From: Linnemannia schmuckeri
Taxonomy: Eukaryota; Mortierellomycota; Mortierellomycetes; Mortierellales; Mortierellaceae
Length of the DNA stretch: 64,000 nt
Assembly: GCA_029449235.1 (NCBI GenBank)
Contig: JANATG010000002.1
Location: 310,001-374,000, forward strand
Direction: 5' to 3'
The notes beneath the pieces are model-generated. The model saw nothing but the letters and a program-made list of their open reading frames with translations, was not told where the DNA came from and searched no databases. Positions 8,235 through 18,778 of the stretch are shown in pieces (within the stretch, counting starts at the first letter, position 1; each line of letters begins with the position of its first letter). Both the position numbers and the translations under genes were made by a program.

Positions 8235-10574
8235 CTGCGAGAGGAACAAGATCGGGGGAGCTGGAATTTTATTTGACCAGGAAAAGGCGTATGACAGAGT
8301 CCACCCAGAGTACTTGCGGGCTGTTATGGAAAAGATGAACTTCCCCGTCGCCCTCATCAACTCGATCTTCACCCTCTTCTTCGGCACTCAGGTCAATCTC
8401 AACATCAATGAATACCTCGCTTCTCCTTTCCCACAACGTCGTGGCCTACGACAAGGGAATCCTCTATCACCTCACCTCTACAACATTGCATTCGAGCCTC
8501 TCCTCCACACCATCCTCAAAAGTCCCGGCATTACTGGATTCAAACTCAACGACCACCCAACGTCGAGACCGTTGAAGTTGATGGCATATGCGGATGATCT
8601 TACTACCTTTATCAAGTCAATAGAGGAATGGACTTGTCTGAAGGAGATTATGGGCACACTTGGACGAGCCTCGAACGCACGACTCAACTTGAAGAAGATG
8701 CTGGCCTTTCCACTTTTTGGGAACATCGGGACTCTCTCGCAGGCCCTTCAGCGGGATCATGTCCACATCCATTCCAGGCGAGTGGGAGATGCCCTGGTCT
8801 ATTTGGGATACCCCATTGCACCCACACGGACACAGAGAGACGCCTTCTTCAACAACATACACAAAAAAATCAATCATCATATCAACCTACAACATGGTCG
8901 CCAGCTCTCGATCCTGGGACGCAGCGTCATCGCCAACTCCCTTTTGCTTTCCCGTCTCTGACATGTCGTCGCCGTCCACCCGCCAACGTGTCAGTGGACG
9001 AAGAAAGTTCAAGGCTCGATCCGCAAATTCACCGTTCCTTTCTTTCCCTCTCCATCCTGGAACCATCTCTGCCTCCGACGGTCTCAGGGAGGGCTTGGTC
9101 TAGTCGACATTGACTTCCAGACTGTCGCATTCCAGCTGCGAGCGGTTCAGAGAATTTGCTCCGATACCACCTCCTTTATGGTATCCTTCTTCAACGATCT
9201 CCTCCGATCAGCAACCGAATCCGAGTTTCCATTGGCCCCTTTCGCGAGCCCCACTATCTTTCTCACGTCGAGGAAGGAATATTTTCGCCCACACACGGTC
9301 CTCAAGGGGTTGGTGCAGGCGGTCGAACGTATGTCTGGTTTGTCCTGGAATCAGGAAACGGCGGACTCACTGAAGGTCGGAAACATGATGGCAACACTCC
9401 TTCCACAATGGCTCAAGCCCGATGGTGTTCCCGAGCCTCATCCTCCCAACTGGCGTATGGATCATGTCTTCAGACCTGTATGGACAGACGAGACCAAGAT
9501 AGAAGGTAGACTGGAGTTCATTCCATCGGACGAGCGCTCCATCGACCATCGCACCCATTCAAGGTTGGAGGAGAACACCAGAGGAGGTCATTTCAAGGTT
9601 CACCCAGCCCTGAGACGCGCCTTGGATAACGATGGACCTTTCGATCTGGTAGACGACCTAGCGGAACACTTAAACGGGATCGTTATCAACAAGTATGAGA
9701 ATGGTTCCTTCGAACTAGCCAGTACCCGCTCGTTTCGTCAGGCGTTGTTCTCCAAGACCTACCGCCCTCCAACCCCAGCACCACATCACCCACCGTGGTG
9801 GCGCCACATCCATCATTCACTGCCGCTTTCTGGACGTCCTTCTGAAAAAACAAGATCCCGCACAATGCGCGCAATGTCTGGTGGTGGCTTCTAATCAACA
9901 AACTTCCCTCTGCACTCCATCTCCACTCCATTATTCCTGATATGACTGGACCCTTCTGCCGTATCTGTGGAACGGAGCCGGAGACAAGTCAACACCTCCT
10001 TTTCAGCTGCACCAAGAAGCTGGAAGTATGGCAAGGCGCGCTTTCGAAGTATGTGGAGGAACGAGCCTGGACTGCGAATTACATCTGCTCCCTCTTTTAT
10101 CCTGACCCGGACCCTGTCGAGCCCCTTCACGACATTCCTATCTTCATCTTGATCGGTACCATCCTTGCCTCCATCTGGAGATACCATCACGTCTTTGTCC
10201 GCGAGGACCAAGCCTTTGAACCTCGCATGGTCCTGGCCGCGGTGGATTTGGCTATCAACCAAGTTCGTGCTCAGCTGGCCGAGAAGAAGCGCCAGAGCGA
10301 AGAGCGCGAACCCCCACCCGCGGTCGAGCTCCCTCTTGTCGACAACAACTTTCCAACATAATTGTATTTTATTTTATTTCTTACTCTCTGTATTTATTTC
10401 GTCTGGTCTTCCTGTTTTATCTGCTAATTATTTTTTCCCAGGTTAGATGTAACCTTTGTACTTTTTTCGAAAGTATTTATTTTATACCCTTTGAATGGCG
10501 GTGACTCCTGTAGGTGAGGAGTATTAGTTTACTGCACGCACTCCCACGATGCAATAAATTTCTTATAAACAAAC
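8235..10574 (+). pseudogene. 5'-truncated, inactivated sister copy of the LINE (ORF2 3' half)
   Basis: Starts abruptly inside the reverse-transcriptase domain and runs to the same 3' end as the neighbouring full-length element (ataaatttcttataaacaaa). It is a few percent diverged by eye. Damage: a Trp codon becomes TGA at 8959-8961, and a 1-nt deletion near 9796 shifts the frame, after which the C-terminal zinc-binding region is open again (9942-10361). The catalytic YADD survives (about 8587-8598). It points away from the full-length copy, with 5' ends only about 75-90 bp apart. I found no clear target-site duplication. Confidence 0.9.
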
Positions 10575-10612
10575 ATTACGTTCTGAATGGCATACGTCGG
10601 ATCACTGGGGCA

Positions 10613-11035
10613 ATGGCAAGAGGGTGGATTCGAGAGGTAAACCGCAACTTCACACTTACGCTCCAGGGGGAACCTCTTGGACGTCTCTATGACGTCCGTC
10701 AAGCTCTTCCCGAAGGGTATCAAGACTCATACATTGAGGGTTGGGATGATGAACTAGTGGAGGAAGAAGAGGAAGAAGGAGACGAAGAAGAAGAAGAAGA
10801 AGAAGAAGAAGAAGAGGAGGAGGAGGAGGAGGAGGAGGAGGAAGAGGAGGAGGAGGAGGAGGAGGAGGAGAGCGAACAAGTGAGCGATGAAGAAGGAGAT
10901 TCACTGGACGGTGAGATGGGTGCAATGCTCGCTCCAGCTCCTTACATGTCAAGGTCGAGCGCAAGTACTCGCCTCCCCGCAACCGATCGGGGAGAGTACG
11001 GATATGAGTGCCTCCGTTCGGAAAAGAAATCATAG
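10613..11035 (+). CDS. Acidic-tract ORF, probable truncated gene
   Basis: A 140-codon frame beginning within 40 bp of the 3' end of the truncated LINE. The first 50 residues look like ordinary folded protein (basic/aromatic, RLYDVRQALPEGY). Then comes a near-pure glutamate run (about 45 acidic residues from gaagaa/gaggag triplets), then an ESEQVSDEEGD segment. The frame continues open upstream into LINE sequence by chance. It may be the 3' end of a gene cut by the LINE insertion. No family is recognised, and the Glu tract is simple-sequence expansion. Confidence 0.3.
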   Translation: MARGWIREVNRNFTLTLQGEPLGRLYDVRQALPEGYQDSYIEGWDDELVEEEEEEGDEEEEEEEEEEEEEEEEEEEEEEEEEEEEESEQVSDEEGDSLDGEMGAMLAPAPYMSRSSASTRLPATDRGEYGYECLRSEKKS

Positions 11036-11185
11036 TGTCGTCACACCCAAATTAGGCTAGTACGTTCTTCGACTTAAAAACAACGTAAAGATTTCCTCTT
11101 GTCATTTTACTACAGATGAGTCGCGAAAATGGAGTCAAAAGGGATAAATGAGTACATTAGATCAGTACATGTACAATTGACAAGC
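11036..11185. other. Short intergenic stretch
   Basis: AT-rich, no gene or repeat recognised. Confidence 0.4.
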
Positions 11186-11450
11186 TTATTTACAAGGCGA
11201 CAATGAAAACAACGCGCGTGCATTACTTGGAGGAGGTCGTTGGACAAGGATGTAGCTGTTGTCATCGGAAGACTCGGAAAACAGCTTGGAAAGTTGAGTC
11301 CTCGGAGTTTTTAGCTCAGTCTTGTCGTCAAGGGCATCAGTCGTGATGGCAGAGTTCAAATTGTCGTCGGGATGGAGACACGCCACAGGGTAAGCTTGTC
11401 TGCATTGACATCGCTGAGATCATTAGTCTTCTTGGCCTTGATGAGGAGTG
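11186..11450 (-). pseudogene. Crinkler (CRN) header-domain fragment, frameshifted
   Basis: Minus-strand remains of a second Crinkler N-terminus, recognisable from two phrases also found in the intact gene next door: NADKLTLWRVSIP (about 11385-11425) and YILVQRPPP (about 11227-11253). The two halves lie in different frames, with the break near 11360-11390. Upstream coding sequence is unrelated and no NTPase or C-terminal exon follows, so this is a detached, dead header. It lies just downstream of the intact gene in the same orientation, as expected after a partial tandem duplication. Crinklers recombine near the header boundary, so loss or swap of the C-terminal part is plausible. Confidence 0.75.
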
Positions 11451-11647
11451 AGCAGGAGGCGAAAGATGTGAGAAGGCGATAGGAGCAATGGCAGCGGTGC
11501 CTAAGAAAGGCAGAAGGGTGACAACATAGAAGGAGACGGGTGGCGGCAAAGAAATCATGGCAGTGCACACTCGGACTATTTCGAAATGTTTAGTCAGTTC
11601 GAGACAAATTCATAGATGTATTAAACTTTTACCCCTTGCAGGACCGA

Positions 11648-14088
11648 CTATGTAACAATATTCTTGAAAAGATTCTCGCTGACTTCCTCGAAGGAGATAT
11701 GTCGAACATCTGGAAACTTCTTGACCAAATCGCGATGCGAAGGTTTGCCGGGAGAGCCACGAATGTAGACTACGCGAAATCCAGGCACAGGAACACCATC
11801 CCGCGTGACAACAAACTTGTTGTCCTCAATTTCGGCGTAGTGATCGGGACCATACAGGTCGTTTAGGTAGCGTTCAATCTGATTCGTTCCATTGTCATCC
11901 CTGGCGCTAAAAGCCTTGCTGAGGTCTGCCGAGCCCGTATTGTGACGTCCAAAATCGCTGATGGATGCCTGAATGAACAGTGGTCCAAGCATGAAGTCAA
12001 ACCGAGGATATCCTTCGTAACCACGTGTCAGAACGTTTTCGTAGCCGGAACCAAGGGAAGTCTTGCCGATTTTGAGGGTGTCACAATGGGAAAAATCCAG
12101 TGCAATGGTAGTCGGATTGCTGCCGTTGAGATCTGTTGCATTAAGCACGATTGGTTTGTTGGTGCATATGAGCTGATGACACAGTGCCGTCTCAAAGTCG
12201 TCCCCGCTGAGGCTGCCGTCACAAATTCGTCTTCTGGTGGCCTCAGGTAGTGGAAGCGTCTTGAATAGCTCTAGAAGTGCCCTCTGGGTGGGACGGCATA
12301 AAATGTGGTGTTGTGTTCCGATCCGACCGACATCCTTGCTCCGATAAATGAGTCCTAGATCCAAGAAATCCCATTCGAAATCGACTGTGCTGGTGCTGCC
12401 GAGGAACGTTTGCAGGAGAGCCTTATAGAAATCGTTCTTCCTAAACGGAGTGCGACTTTCGTAGTACGTCTTTGCGGTCAATAGGAAATCCTTGGTTCGG
12501 CGTTCCGTCCATTCGTGAAGGTCGTCTAGGGAGATCGGTTCCGGGAGATCCTCGACGGCAGCTGACAGATATACAAGCTCTCGCGGCACACAGTTCGTGA
12601 TTGCTGTGACCTCATCTCTGATGGCTGGTGCTGCCAGGCGACGGTACGTGTCCAGCAGCTTGGAGAATACATGTCTTGAGAGCGGGCCGACAAAAACTAC
12701 CGACCTTGGCCTATAGCTCTCGTCCAGGATGCTCATCTCGTACTTGGCGTGTGCAGTGCCCGTGAAAACCACCCGAGATCCCTTGGCGTCTTCTCCCCAC
12801 CAATGGTATGACTTCAGTGGAACCAGCGACTTGAACTTGTCCGGCACGTAAGGCTCTTTTTCGAACAATTTTCCATGCTCGTCAACAAGCAACAGCGTCT
12901 TCCGATCCCGAGACATGAGCAGGTCCTGAAAGATCAAGGAAGCAGCGTCTGTTAAAATGTCACTCGTGCCGTTGTAATCGCGAACCAGTATCTCAAGCTC
13001 AGCGCCGGTCAAAATATCCTTATTCATGGCCAGGAATCGCTTGACCACCTGCAATGCTGACTCATCCTGCTTGTTCTTGTCCAACACTTCGGCATCTGAC
13101 AGGTAGAGCACAAGCCATCCTTCAGCATACGCCCTTGCTGCGAGAAAATAAGAGAGGTACGACTTGCCCACACCCATCGGACCGGACAGGACTCGTCTGT
13201 ACGTAAACTCTTGATCGCCACGCATATCCTCCCAAAGTTCCAGCATTTGTTCGGTAACAAAAAGCCTGCGACCCTGACCGTGACGTCCAAACTCCTTGGG
13301 GGTCTGGCCCATACTCGGTACAATGATTGCGTCGCCAGCTCGAAGGTCGTCTTTGAGGTGATCGAAGGCTGCTCGCGGTTCGGGTTCGAATTCGGTGTTC
13401 GCGAGAATGCCAATCCAGGAAGGAGGTAGATCAACAACCTTTCCATCAGAAGCCGTATATCGTCTCCAGCCTTCGGTAATACGGATTTTTTTGTTGGCCG
13501 GCAAATCCAGTTCTATATTGCAATAAAAAAAAATTAGACATATTGTGAGATCATAAGGAATCGTTTAAACGATACACATTTAAGAGGAATCCTTACCATC
13601 AGCCGTTGGTCTCTTTTGAGAAATGTAATCGCTGGCAGGGGGAGATCGGGCTGAACAAAGAAAAGCAAAGAGCATGACTCAACTTGTTTACATTAATCGT
13701 CATTTAAAACAAGCTCATGCGCAAGGTATGAATCAGAGCAAAGAGCGTTAGCATTACCTGGAGGAGGGCGCTGGACGAGGATGTACGTGTTGTCATCGAG
13801 AGGCTTGGAAAACACCTGGGAAAGTCTTGTCCTCGGTTCGTCTAATTCAGTCTTGTCGTCGAGAGCATCAATCGTGATGGGGGAAGATTGCTTGATTTTG
13901 GGAATGGAAACGCGCCAGAGGGTGAGCTTGTTTGCATCAACATCACTGAAGTCGTTAGGTTTCTTGGCTTTGATTGCGTCCTTGAGGTCGTCAACGTCAT
14001 CCGACAATGGGATTTTCTTGAGCTTAAAGGCATGCGACATAGATTCGCCTTCAACAATACAGAACAGGGTCAAATTCTTGTTGGTCAT
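11648..14088 (-). CDS. Crinkler (CRN) family protein: header + P-loop NTPase + C-terminal effector-type domain
   Basis: Three exons: 14088-13758, 13650-13597 and 13512-11648. All junctions are GT-AG and the phases agree, giving 749 residues. Exon 1 is the ubiquitin-like CRN header (LFCIVEGES, ANKLTLWRVSIP, ending YILVQRPPPG at about residue 110). Exon 2 is an 18-residue linker. Exon 3 holds a P-loop NTPase: Walker A GPMGVGKS at about 239-246 and Walker B LLLVDEH at about 335-341. The C-terminal 200 residues include RFDFMLGPLFIQASIS, reminiscent of restriction-endonuclease-fold CRN C-termini, but no nuclease motif can be proven. CRNs were first described as oomycete host-nucleus effectors and are also widespread in free-living fungi, so conflict or self/non-self roles are possible. 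No classical signal peptide is seen. Confidence 0.88.
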
Positions 14089-14626
14089 GGTGTTGAGGAG
14101 CATCAAGTGAAAGAAAGGAAAAGGAGAAAAGTGAGGGCTGTAAAAAGAGTGAAGTGTCCGAGAAGGCGCGGGATGCAGAGAAGGCGAGGGGTGAAAGAAA
14201 AAAAGAGGAAAATATGAAGGAAGGTGTGGGGTTAAAAGGAAAAGTAAGAAGGGATGAAAAAGCGTGAGAACAGTGGCGAACAGTGGCAAGGTGATGATGT
14301 GGAAATGGCGGCAAAAAGAAAGGGGCAGTGAAAAGAGAGCGTGCGAGCAACTTGAGGAAAAAAAGAGATGTGGGAAGAGAGAGCGCGGGAGCAGTGGCAG
14401 AGCAATGAGATGTGAAAAGAGTGCGAATGGGAGAGGCAGAGAAAGGAAGAGGTGCGGAGGGTGGTGGGTAAAGGGAGTTTGCAAGGGCGATGATGTGGAA
14501 ATGATGGCAAAAAGGGAAGTAGTTATTGCGGTGTTAGGCACATTTTTAAGCCACCCATTGACTCTTTTTTGACTTGGAATCGTACAGATTCACCTGTTCT
14601 CAGAACAGCCCAGGTCTCTGCTGCTC
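14089..14626. other. Purine-rich upstream region of the Crinkler gene
   Basis: A/G-rich on the + strand (long C/T runs on the Crinkler sense strand), as in several other promoter-proximal regions here. No credible gene. Confidence 0.4.
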
Positions 14627-14812
14627 ACTCTATGAAAATTTCAGAGTCCTCAATTTGTCTAATTTTAAAGTTAGGCTGTTGTCTAGAAAAGTAGAAATGC
14701 TACAAGGAAACAGCGGAGAAATTCAAGGGTATGGTAGCCTTGGTAGGACGAATAAGGGATAAATCTGTAGGCGCCGGCTTTTTTCATGGGGCATGCAGGT
14801 TGTCTCACTAAT

Positions 14813-14861
14813 GCAATCTCGCTTTGAACGCTTGGCTGCCACAAGCCAATTATCCTTGTAG
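14813..14861 (-). repeat. 28S rRNA fragment, copy B (left arm)
   Basis: On the minus strand, gataattggcttgtggcagc and ccaagcgttcaaagcgag match the same 28S start point as copies A, D and E. The 28S similarity fades after about 45 nt. No rRNA-body sequence shared with copies A/E was recognised after it. Confidence 0.65.
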
Positions 14862-15354
14862 TACAGTAGAATACGATTGAGTTAGTGATCGCGTGAAATC
14901 GACTAGGAGTTCAATTTCAAAGAGCGAGCTGTGGTGTGGAGGCTACATCTTTTTTGAGTTTGGGCCGGAAAAAAACCGTACCGGGTAAGATTTTCAAACC
15001 CAATTACAGGCATCGTATCTGCTGTATCATAACAGGTATCATACCTGCTGTCAAGAGTATTGTATCCCGCAGGCCAATTGAAGCATAGGGAGCAGGCACC
15101 CAGATATGCAGAATGCCAATAACAACAGCCGCACCGGTCTGTTTTTTTTTTCTTTTTCACGTTGTTCTTGGCCTCCCCCATCCCACCTCTCCTCCCCCAT
15201 ACAATTGAAAGAGAGAGAGAGAGAGGGTAAAGAGTAAAGAGGGATATGTCAAAGAGGGATATGTCAAAGAGGGTAAAAGTATGTGGGAGAGGAGAGGCGG
15301 GGGAGGGCAAAGACTTGCAAAAAGTCGACAGAACATTTCTCAAGTCCTAGACTG
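14862..15354. other. Intergenic DNA between 28S fragments B and C (left arm)
   Basis: Contains a perfect 15-bp palindrome caggtatcatacctg (15033-15047), a T-run and a (ga)n tract near 15210. An open frame on the minus strand (14903-15343) is composed of low-complexity segments, and I do not accept it as a gene. Confidence 0.4.
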
Positions 15355-15489
15355 GGATAATGGGTGATAGCAGCCAAGCGTTCATAGCGACGTTGCTTTT
15401 TGATCCTTTGATGTCGGCTCTTCCTGTCATACTGAAGCAGAATTCAGTAAGCGTTGGGTTGTTCACCCACTAATAGGGAACAAGACCTG

Positions 15490-15530
<41 letters not shown>

Positions 15531-15752
15531 ATGAAATGTTGTTGCAATAGTAATTGAACTTAGTACGAGAGGAACCGTTCATTCGGATAATTGGTATTTG
15601 GGCCTGCCTGAGCAGGCAATGGCCCGAAGATATCATCCGTTGGGTTATGGCTAAACGCCTCTAAGTCAGCACCCGTGCTAGAACGCGACGATTACCGCCT
15701 TTTCCGATTTTTAGTTGAATACGAATAGATCTTCGGATCCTGAATCATACTA
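15355..15752 (+). pseudogene. 28S rRNA 3'-terminal fragment (copy C, left arm)
   Basis: About 398 nt colinear with the 3' end of 28S rRNA: gccaagcgttcatagcgacg, gttcacccactaatagggaa, gagacaggttagttttaccc, the intact sarcin-ricin loop agtacgagaggaacc at about 15563-15577, ggttatggctaaacgcctct and gctagaacgcgacg. It starts at the same 28S position as the short copies (degraded: gggataatgggtgatagc). It stops at tgaatcatac, where the Tc1-type element begins, so the final 28S nucleotides are missing. With no 5' portion, ITS or 18S, it cannot be a working rRNA gene. Confidence 0.9.
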
Positions 15753-16484
15753 AAGCGCGCAACAAACGTGGTCCACCAAAACGCGATTCTGACTTTTTTT
15801 TTTTGGAATGCTCATTCATGACCTTGTCAATTGCCCTCTGGACTCCTCTCAATGGTTCTCGCGCCTCTCATATGTGTTTGTATTCAGTCCAAAATATTTC
15901 TGGAAATGATGTCATAAAAAAAGCTCATTCGAATTCAGTGATTATTGAACACTTTTGTAACGATTCAGAAAAAAAAAGAGATTCATCGGTTTGGCCACTG
16001 GCCTTCAATAGTTTATTTACCCTCCTCTACTTTTAAATAGCGCCTCCATGCGTAAGGGCATACTTTGTACAATTACTGAAGAAAGTCCAATGGAATATTT
16101 TTGTGCAAATATCCTGTACTCGTTCCCAAAGCTTGATAACGTTTTGCGGCACTTGTTTGTACATGATTAACCGTTGTTTCATATAGCACCAGATATGTTC
16201 GATAATGTTGAGGTCTGGAGAGTTGGCTGGCCACTCGAGAACAGTGAACTCCTGCGCGGCTAGCCATTCTTTCACTACGTTTGCTGTATGAACTCGAGAG
16301 CTATCCTGCTGAAATGTCGATATAGCCAGATCCATGCCATACCAAGCGAAGGAACCGAGGATATTATCACAGAGGGACAGGATCTACTGGAAACAATCCT
16401 GTGGCCGATTACAACAGTAATAAAAGAGCAATTTCAAAATGAACCCACAACTGCATTTTGGTTAAACATTTTTGTTGCGCACTT
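15753..16484 (-). mobile_element. Decayed Tc1/mariner element (left arm)
   Basis: A 732-bp element between TA dinucleotides (15751-15752 and 16485-16486 region) with imperfect terminal inverted repeats: aagcgcgcaacaaacgtgg at one end and, reverse-complemented, aagtgcgcaacaaaaatgtt at the other, then ccaaaaygc in both. It interrupts or caps the 28S fragment C. The transposase is reduced to its last third, so this is an internally deleted, non-autonomous copy. Confidence 0.8.
16033..16335 (-). pseudogene. Tc1-type transposase C-terminal remnant (left arm)
   Basis: A 100-residue open frame with the second catalytic Asp in FQQDSSRVHTA and the third acidic residue in NSPDLNIIEHIW. The spacing between them is 34 residues, the DD34E signature of Tc1. 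The first catalytic Asp and the N-terminal paired-type DNA-binding domains are absent because of the internal deletion. Confidence 0.85.
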
Positions 16485-16644
16485 TACTTCAGGCTAAAAT
16501 GATTCAGCATCTTTTCCTCCTTAAGCATCAATTCCCTAGTACCTTTTTCAATGTATAACAAATTAGCGCATAGTAATATTATTTTATTCTACAAGATATA
16601 ATCCTCTGTATCCAAGTCTACTACGGTCTGGAGTTTCTTGGAAT

Positions 16645-18778
16645 TCAGGGCGGAGATGGTTTGGAATCGACTGTAGCATCATTAGAAGCTGCGGCAACAG
16701 AGGATGAAGAACCGCCCGTATGGTCAATTGGCCGAGTTGGTGGAACGAATGCGGTTGGTTGCCAGGGTTCCTGAGGCGCTCCAATTGGTTTCAAATAGGA
16801 ATCAGAGTCATTATGCATTCCTGATTCTCGATCCTGTGCCGTCGTGACAAAGTTGGGACGTGGATGTGTTGAAAACTGTAGTCCTTGCATCTGATCCTGA
16901 ATAGTCTGGTGTTGATGTTGTGGCTGCTGCTGTGGCACAGGCTGCTGCTGCTGTGGCACAGGCTGCTGCTGCTGTGGCACAGGCTGCTGCTGCATTTGTC
17001 CTTGCAATGCCTGAATCTGCGCCTGTAGCGTCTGCATCTGTTCCTGCATCGTCAATTGTTGTTGTGCTGGTGTTGGTGACAGTAATGCTGGAAAAGATAC
17101 CGCCGTAGTTTGTCCAGTTGATGCTGCTGAGTATGCTCCTGAGGCGTTGACGGCCTCTGGTCCACTACCGTAGGCACCCAAGACAAAGGTTGGGTGAGGT
17201 TGACTCGAGAACTGCAGGGCTTGCATCTGTTCCTGCATGGATTGATACTGTTGTTGGTGTTGATGAGGTACAGGTGTCATAGGGGCCATGGGAAGAACGG
17301 TCGTCACTGTATCCTGCTTCAGTGGATAGGCAGAGGCAGGGAGTTGACCTGTTGGGTTGTAATAATTAGGTCCGCCATTTTGTCCTGCCCGCTGTAAAAC
17401 GACGTGGCTGTTGTTCAATGGAGATGCATTTATATTCTTCTTGTTCTTTCTCCTCCTGATACACAAAAAAACCATCAATCCTACGACAACCAAGGCCCCA
17501 GCGACAATTCCAACAATGGCCCCAACCGAAAGCGATGGCGATTCTGCCGACTTTGACCCTACACCTACAGGGTCTGTGATATTGGCCTTGCCAAGCCATT
17601 CGGAGGTCACGGATCCGTTACTGCTGGCGACCAAGGCGTAAAGTTGACCGAATAATCTCATCAGCACGAACGACGCACCACTTCCGTTTCCGTCGCCGAT
17701 GGGTACAAGGTCATCCGCGTACTTGACGGATTGTTTGGATGTGGCAGGAGGTCCTATGGTCGCGGTATTGTCGGGATCCTTGACTACATACACTGTGGCA
17801 TAGATACCCTGGTTGAACTATGTAGAACATACAGAGTGAATTACGGACGTTAATGTGAAAAGAGAGAAATAAACATCTGCCTTTAGCATCACACAAAGTT
17901 CGCATATACTCACATCGAATCCGCAGGTTACAGACAGAGCGTTCTGGTTGTAGTAAAGGTAAAATGAGTGAGCCTTGGCGCAGTCAATGACCTGGTTCGT
18001 ATTAAGGTTTCTGCCGACAGGTATGGTTGGACTGAGGGTAGGGGTGAGAGGGAAGCTGGTCAGGAGAGTAGAGGTGACAATGCCGACGCCGATGGTGTAG
18101 AGGTTATTATTGCTGATCATCATTGTTTGTATGCTCCCATAAGCCGTGCCATTCTATCACAGCAAAAAAGCGTTTGTTTAGAAATTGCCTCCACGGGCCC
18201 GCCTAACAAACATTCAGACAAACCAACACACTAAAGACAGCACTTCACATCGTTACCATGGCCCAAACACCTGCCGGGATGAGGGTCTTGGTAGCCTCGT
18301 TCATGGTTGCAAAATAGATTGTGCCGGTCAGCGAGCTGAAAACAGCATGAGTGAGCACATTGTTGACATATCCCAGCTTTTGCTCTAAAAAGGGGAAAGG
18401 CCAGGCATATTTAGGGTCGACAGCAAGGCTCATCCAGGCTCCAAGTCCGGGGTCATATCGAATGCCGAAAGATTTTACAGACGGGGTGACGAAACTGGTA
18501 AAAGCTGAAAAGACTCCTTGCGCGTTGACGGCACATGTAAACCCTTTACTGTACGCTGGGTCATAATAAGTCAGAGTCTCGCTCTTGGTCATGGACACTA
18601 AGGACCAGGTGAGAGCACTTGGGGAGGAGGGGTTGGTGTTGGACTTTACGAGGACAGTATAATTGGCGGTGCTTGGGATGTCGGGTGTTTTGGGGTCGTA
18701 ACCCTTTGCGTACGCAAAACCGTAGAACGTTGTTGCAGCTGGGTCAGTCGTGATGCAACGAAGGTCGAGGATACCCAT
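16645..18778 (-). CDS. Single-pass membrane protein with Q/P-rich cytoplasmic tail (left-arm copy)
   Basis: Three exons: 18778-18257, 18153-17914 and 17817-16645, all GT-AG and phase 0, giving 644 residues. The ectodomain (1-349) has Ser/Thr/Asn-rich beta-type repeats (e.g. YTVLVKSN, TYYDPAY, LGYVNNVLTHAVF). It has no obvious cleavable signal, and an in-frame stop lies upstream of the ATG. One transmembrane helix at about 350-373 is followed by a basic stop-transfer RRRKNKKN. The tail (374-644) contains QEQMQ-type coiled segments, a P-V-P-Q4 repeat and a Ser-rich end. No known domain is recognised. A decayed homologue lies divergently at 19693-21722, so this is a small local family. Surface sensing or adhesion is a guess from topology only. 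Confidence 0.85.

Noticed and set aside
8143..8235. Twin-priming origin for the two LINE copies
   Set aside because: The full-length copy alone is enclosed by an exact 16-bp duplication, and the two copies overlap in content, so two insertions are simpler.
8959..8961. TGA recoded as tryptophan in this nucleus (several Trp-to-TGA sites)
   Set aside because: Intact genes here end with TGA (e.g. 36542-36544), and the TGA-bearing genes also contain frameshifts, so ordinary decay explains them.
14903..15343. 146-codon frame in both arms
   Set aside because: Built from (ga)n, poly-K and unrelated segments, with no homology, and it overlaps low-complexity DNA.
15563..15577. Functional 28S rRNA gene (intact sarcin-ricin loop)
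   Set aside because: Only the last about 400 nt are present, the terminal nucleotides are replaced by a transposon, the two arms differ at three sites, and there is no 18S, ITS or 5' 28S.
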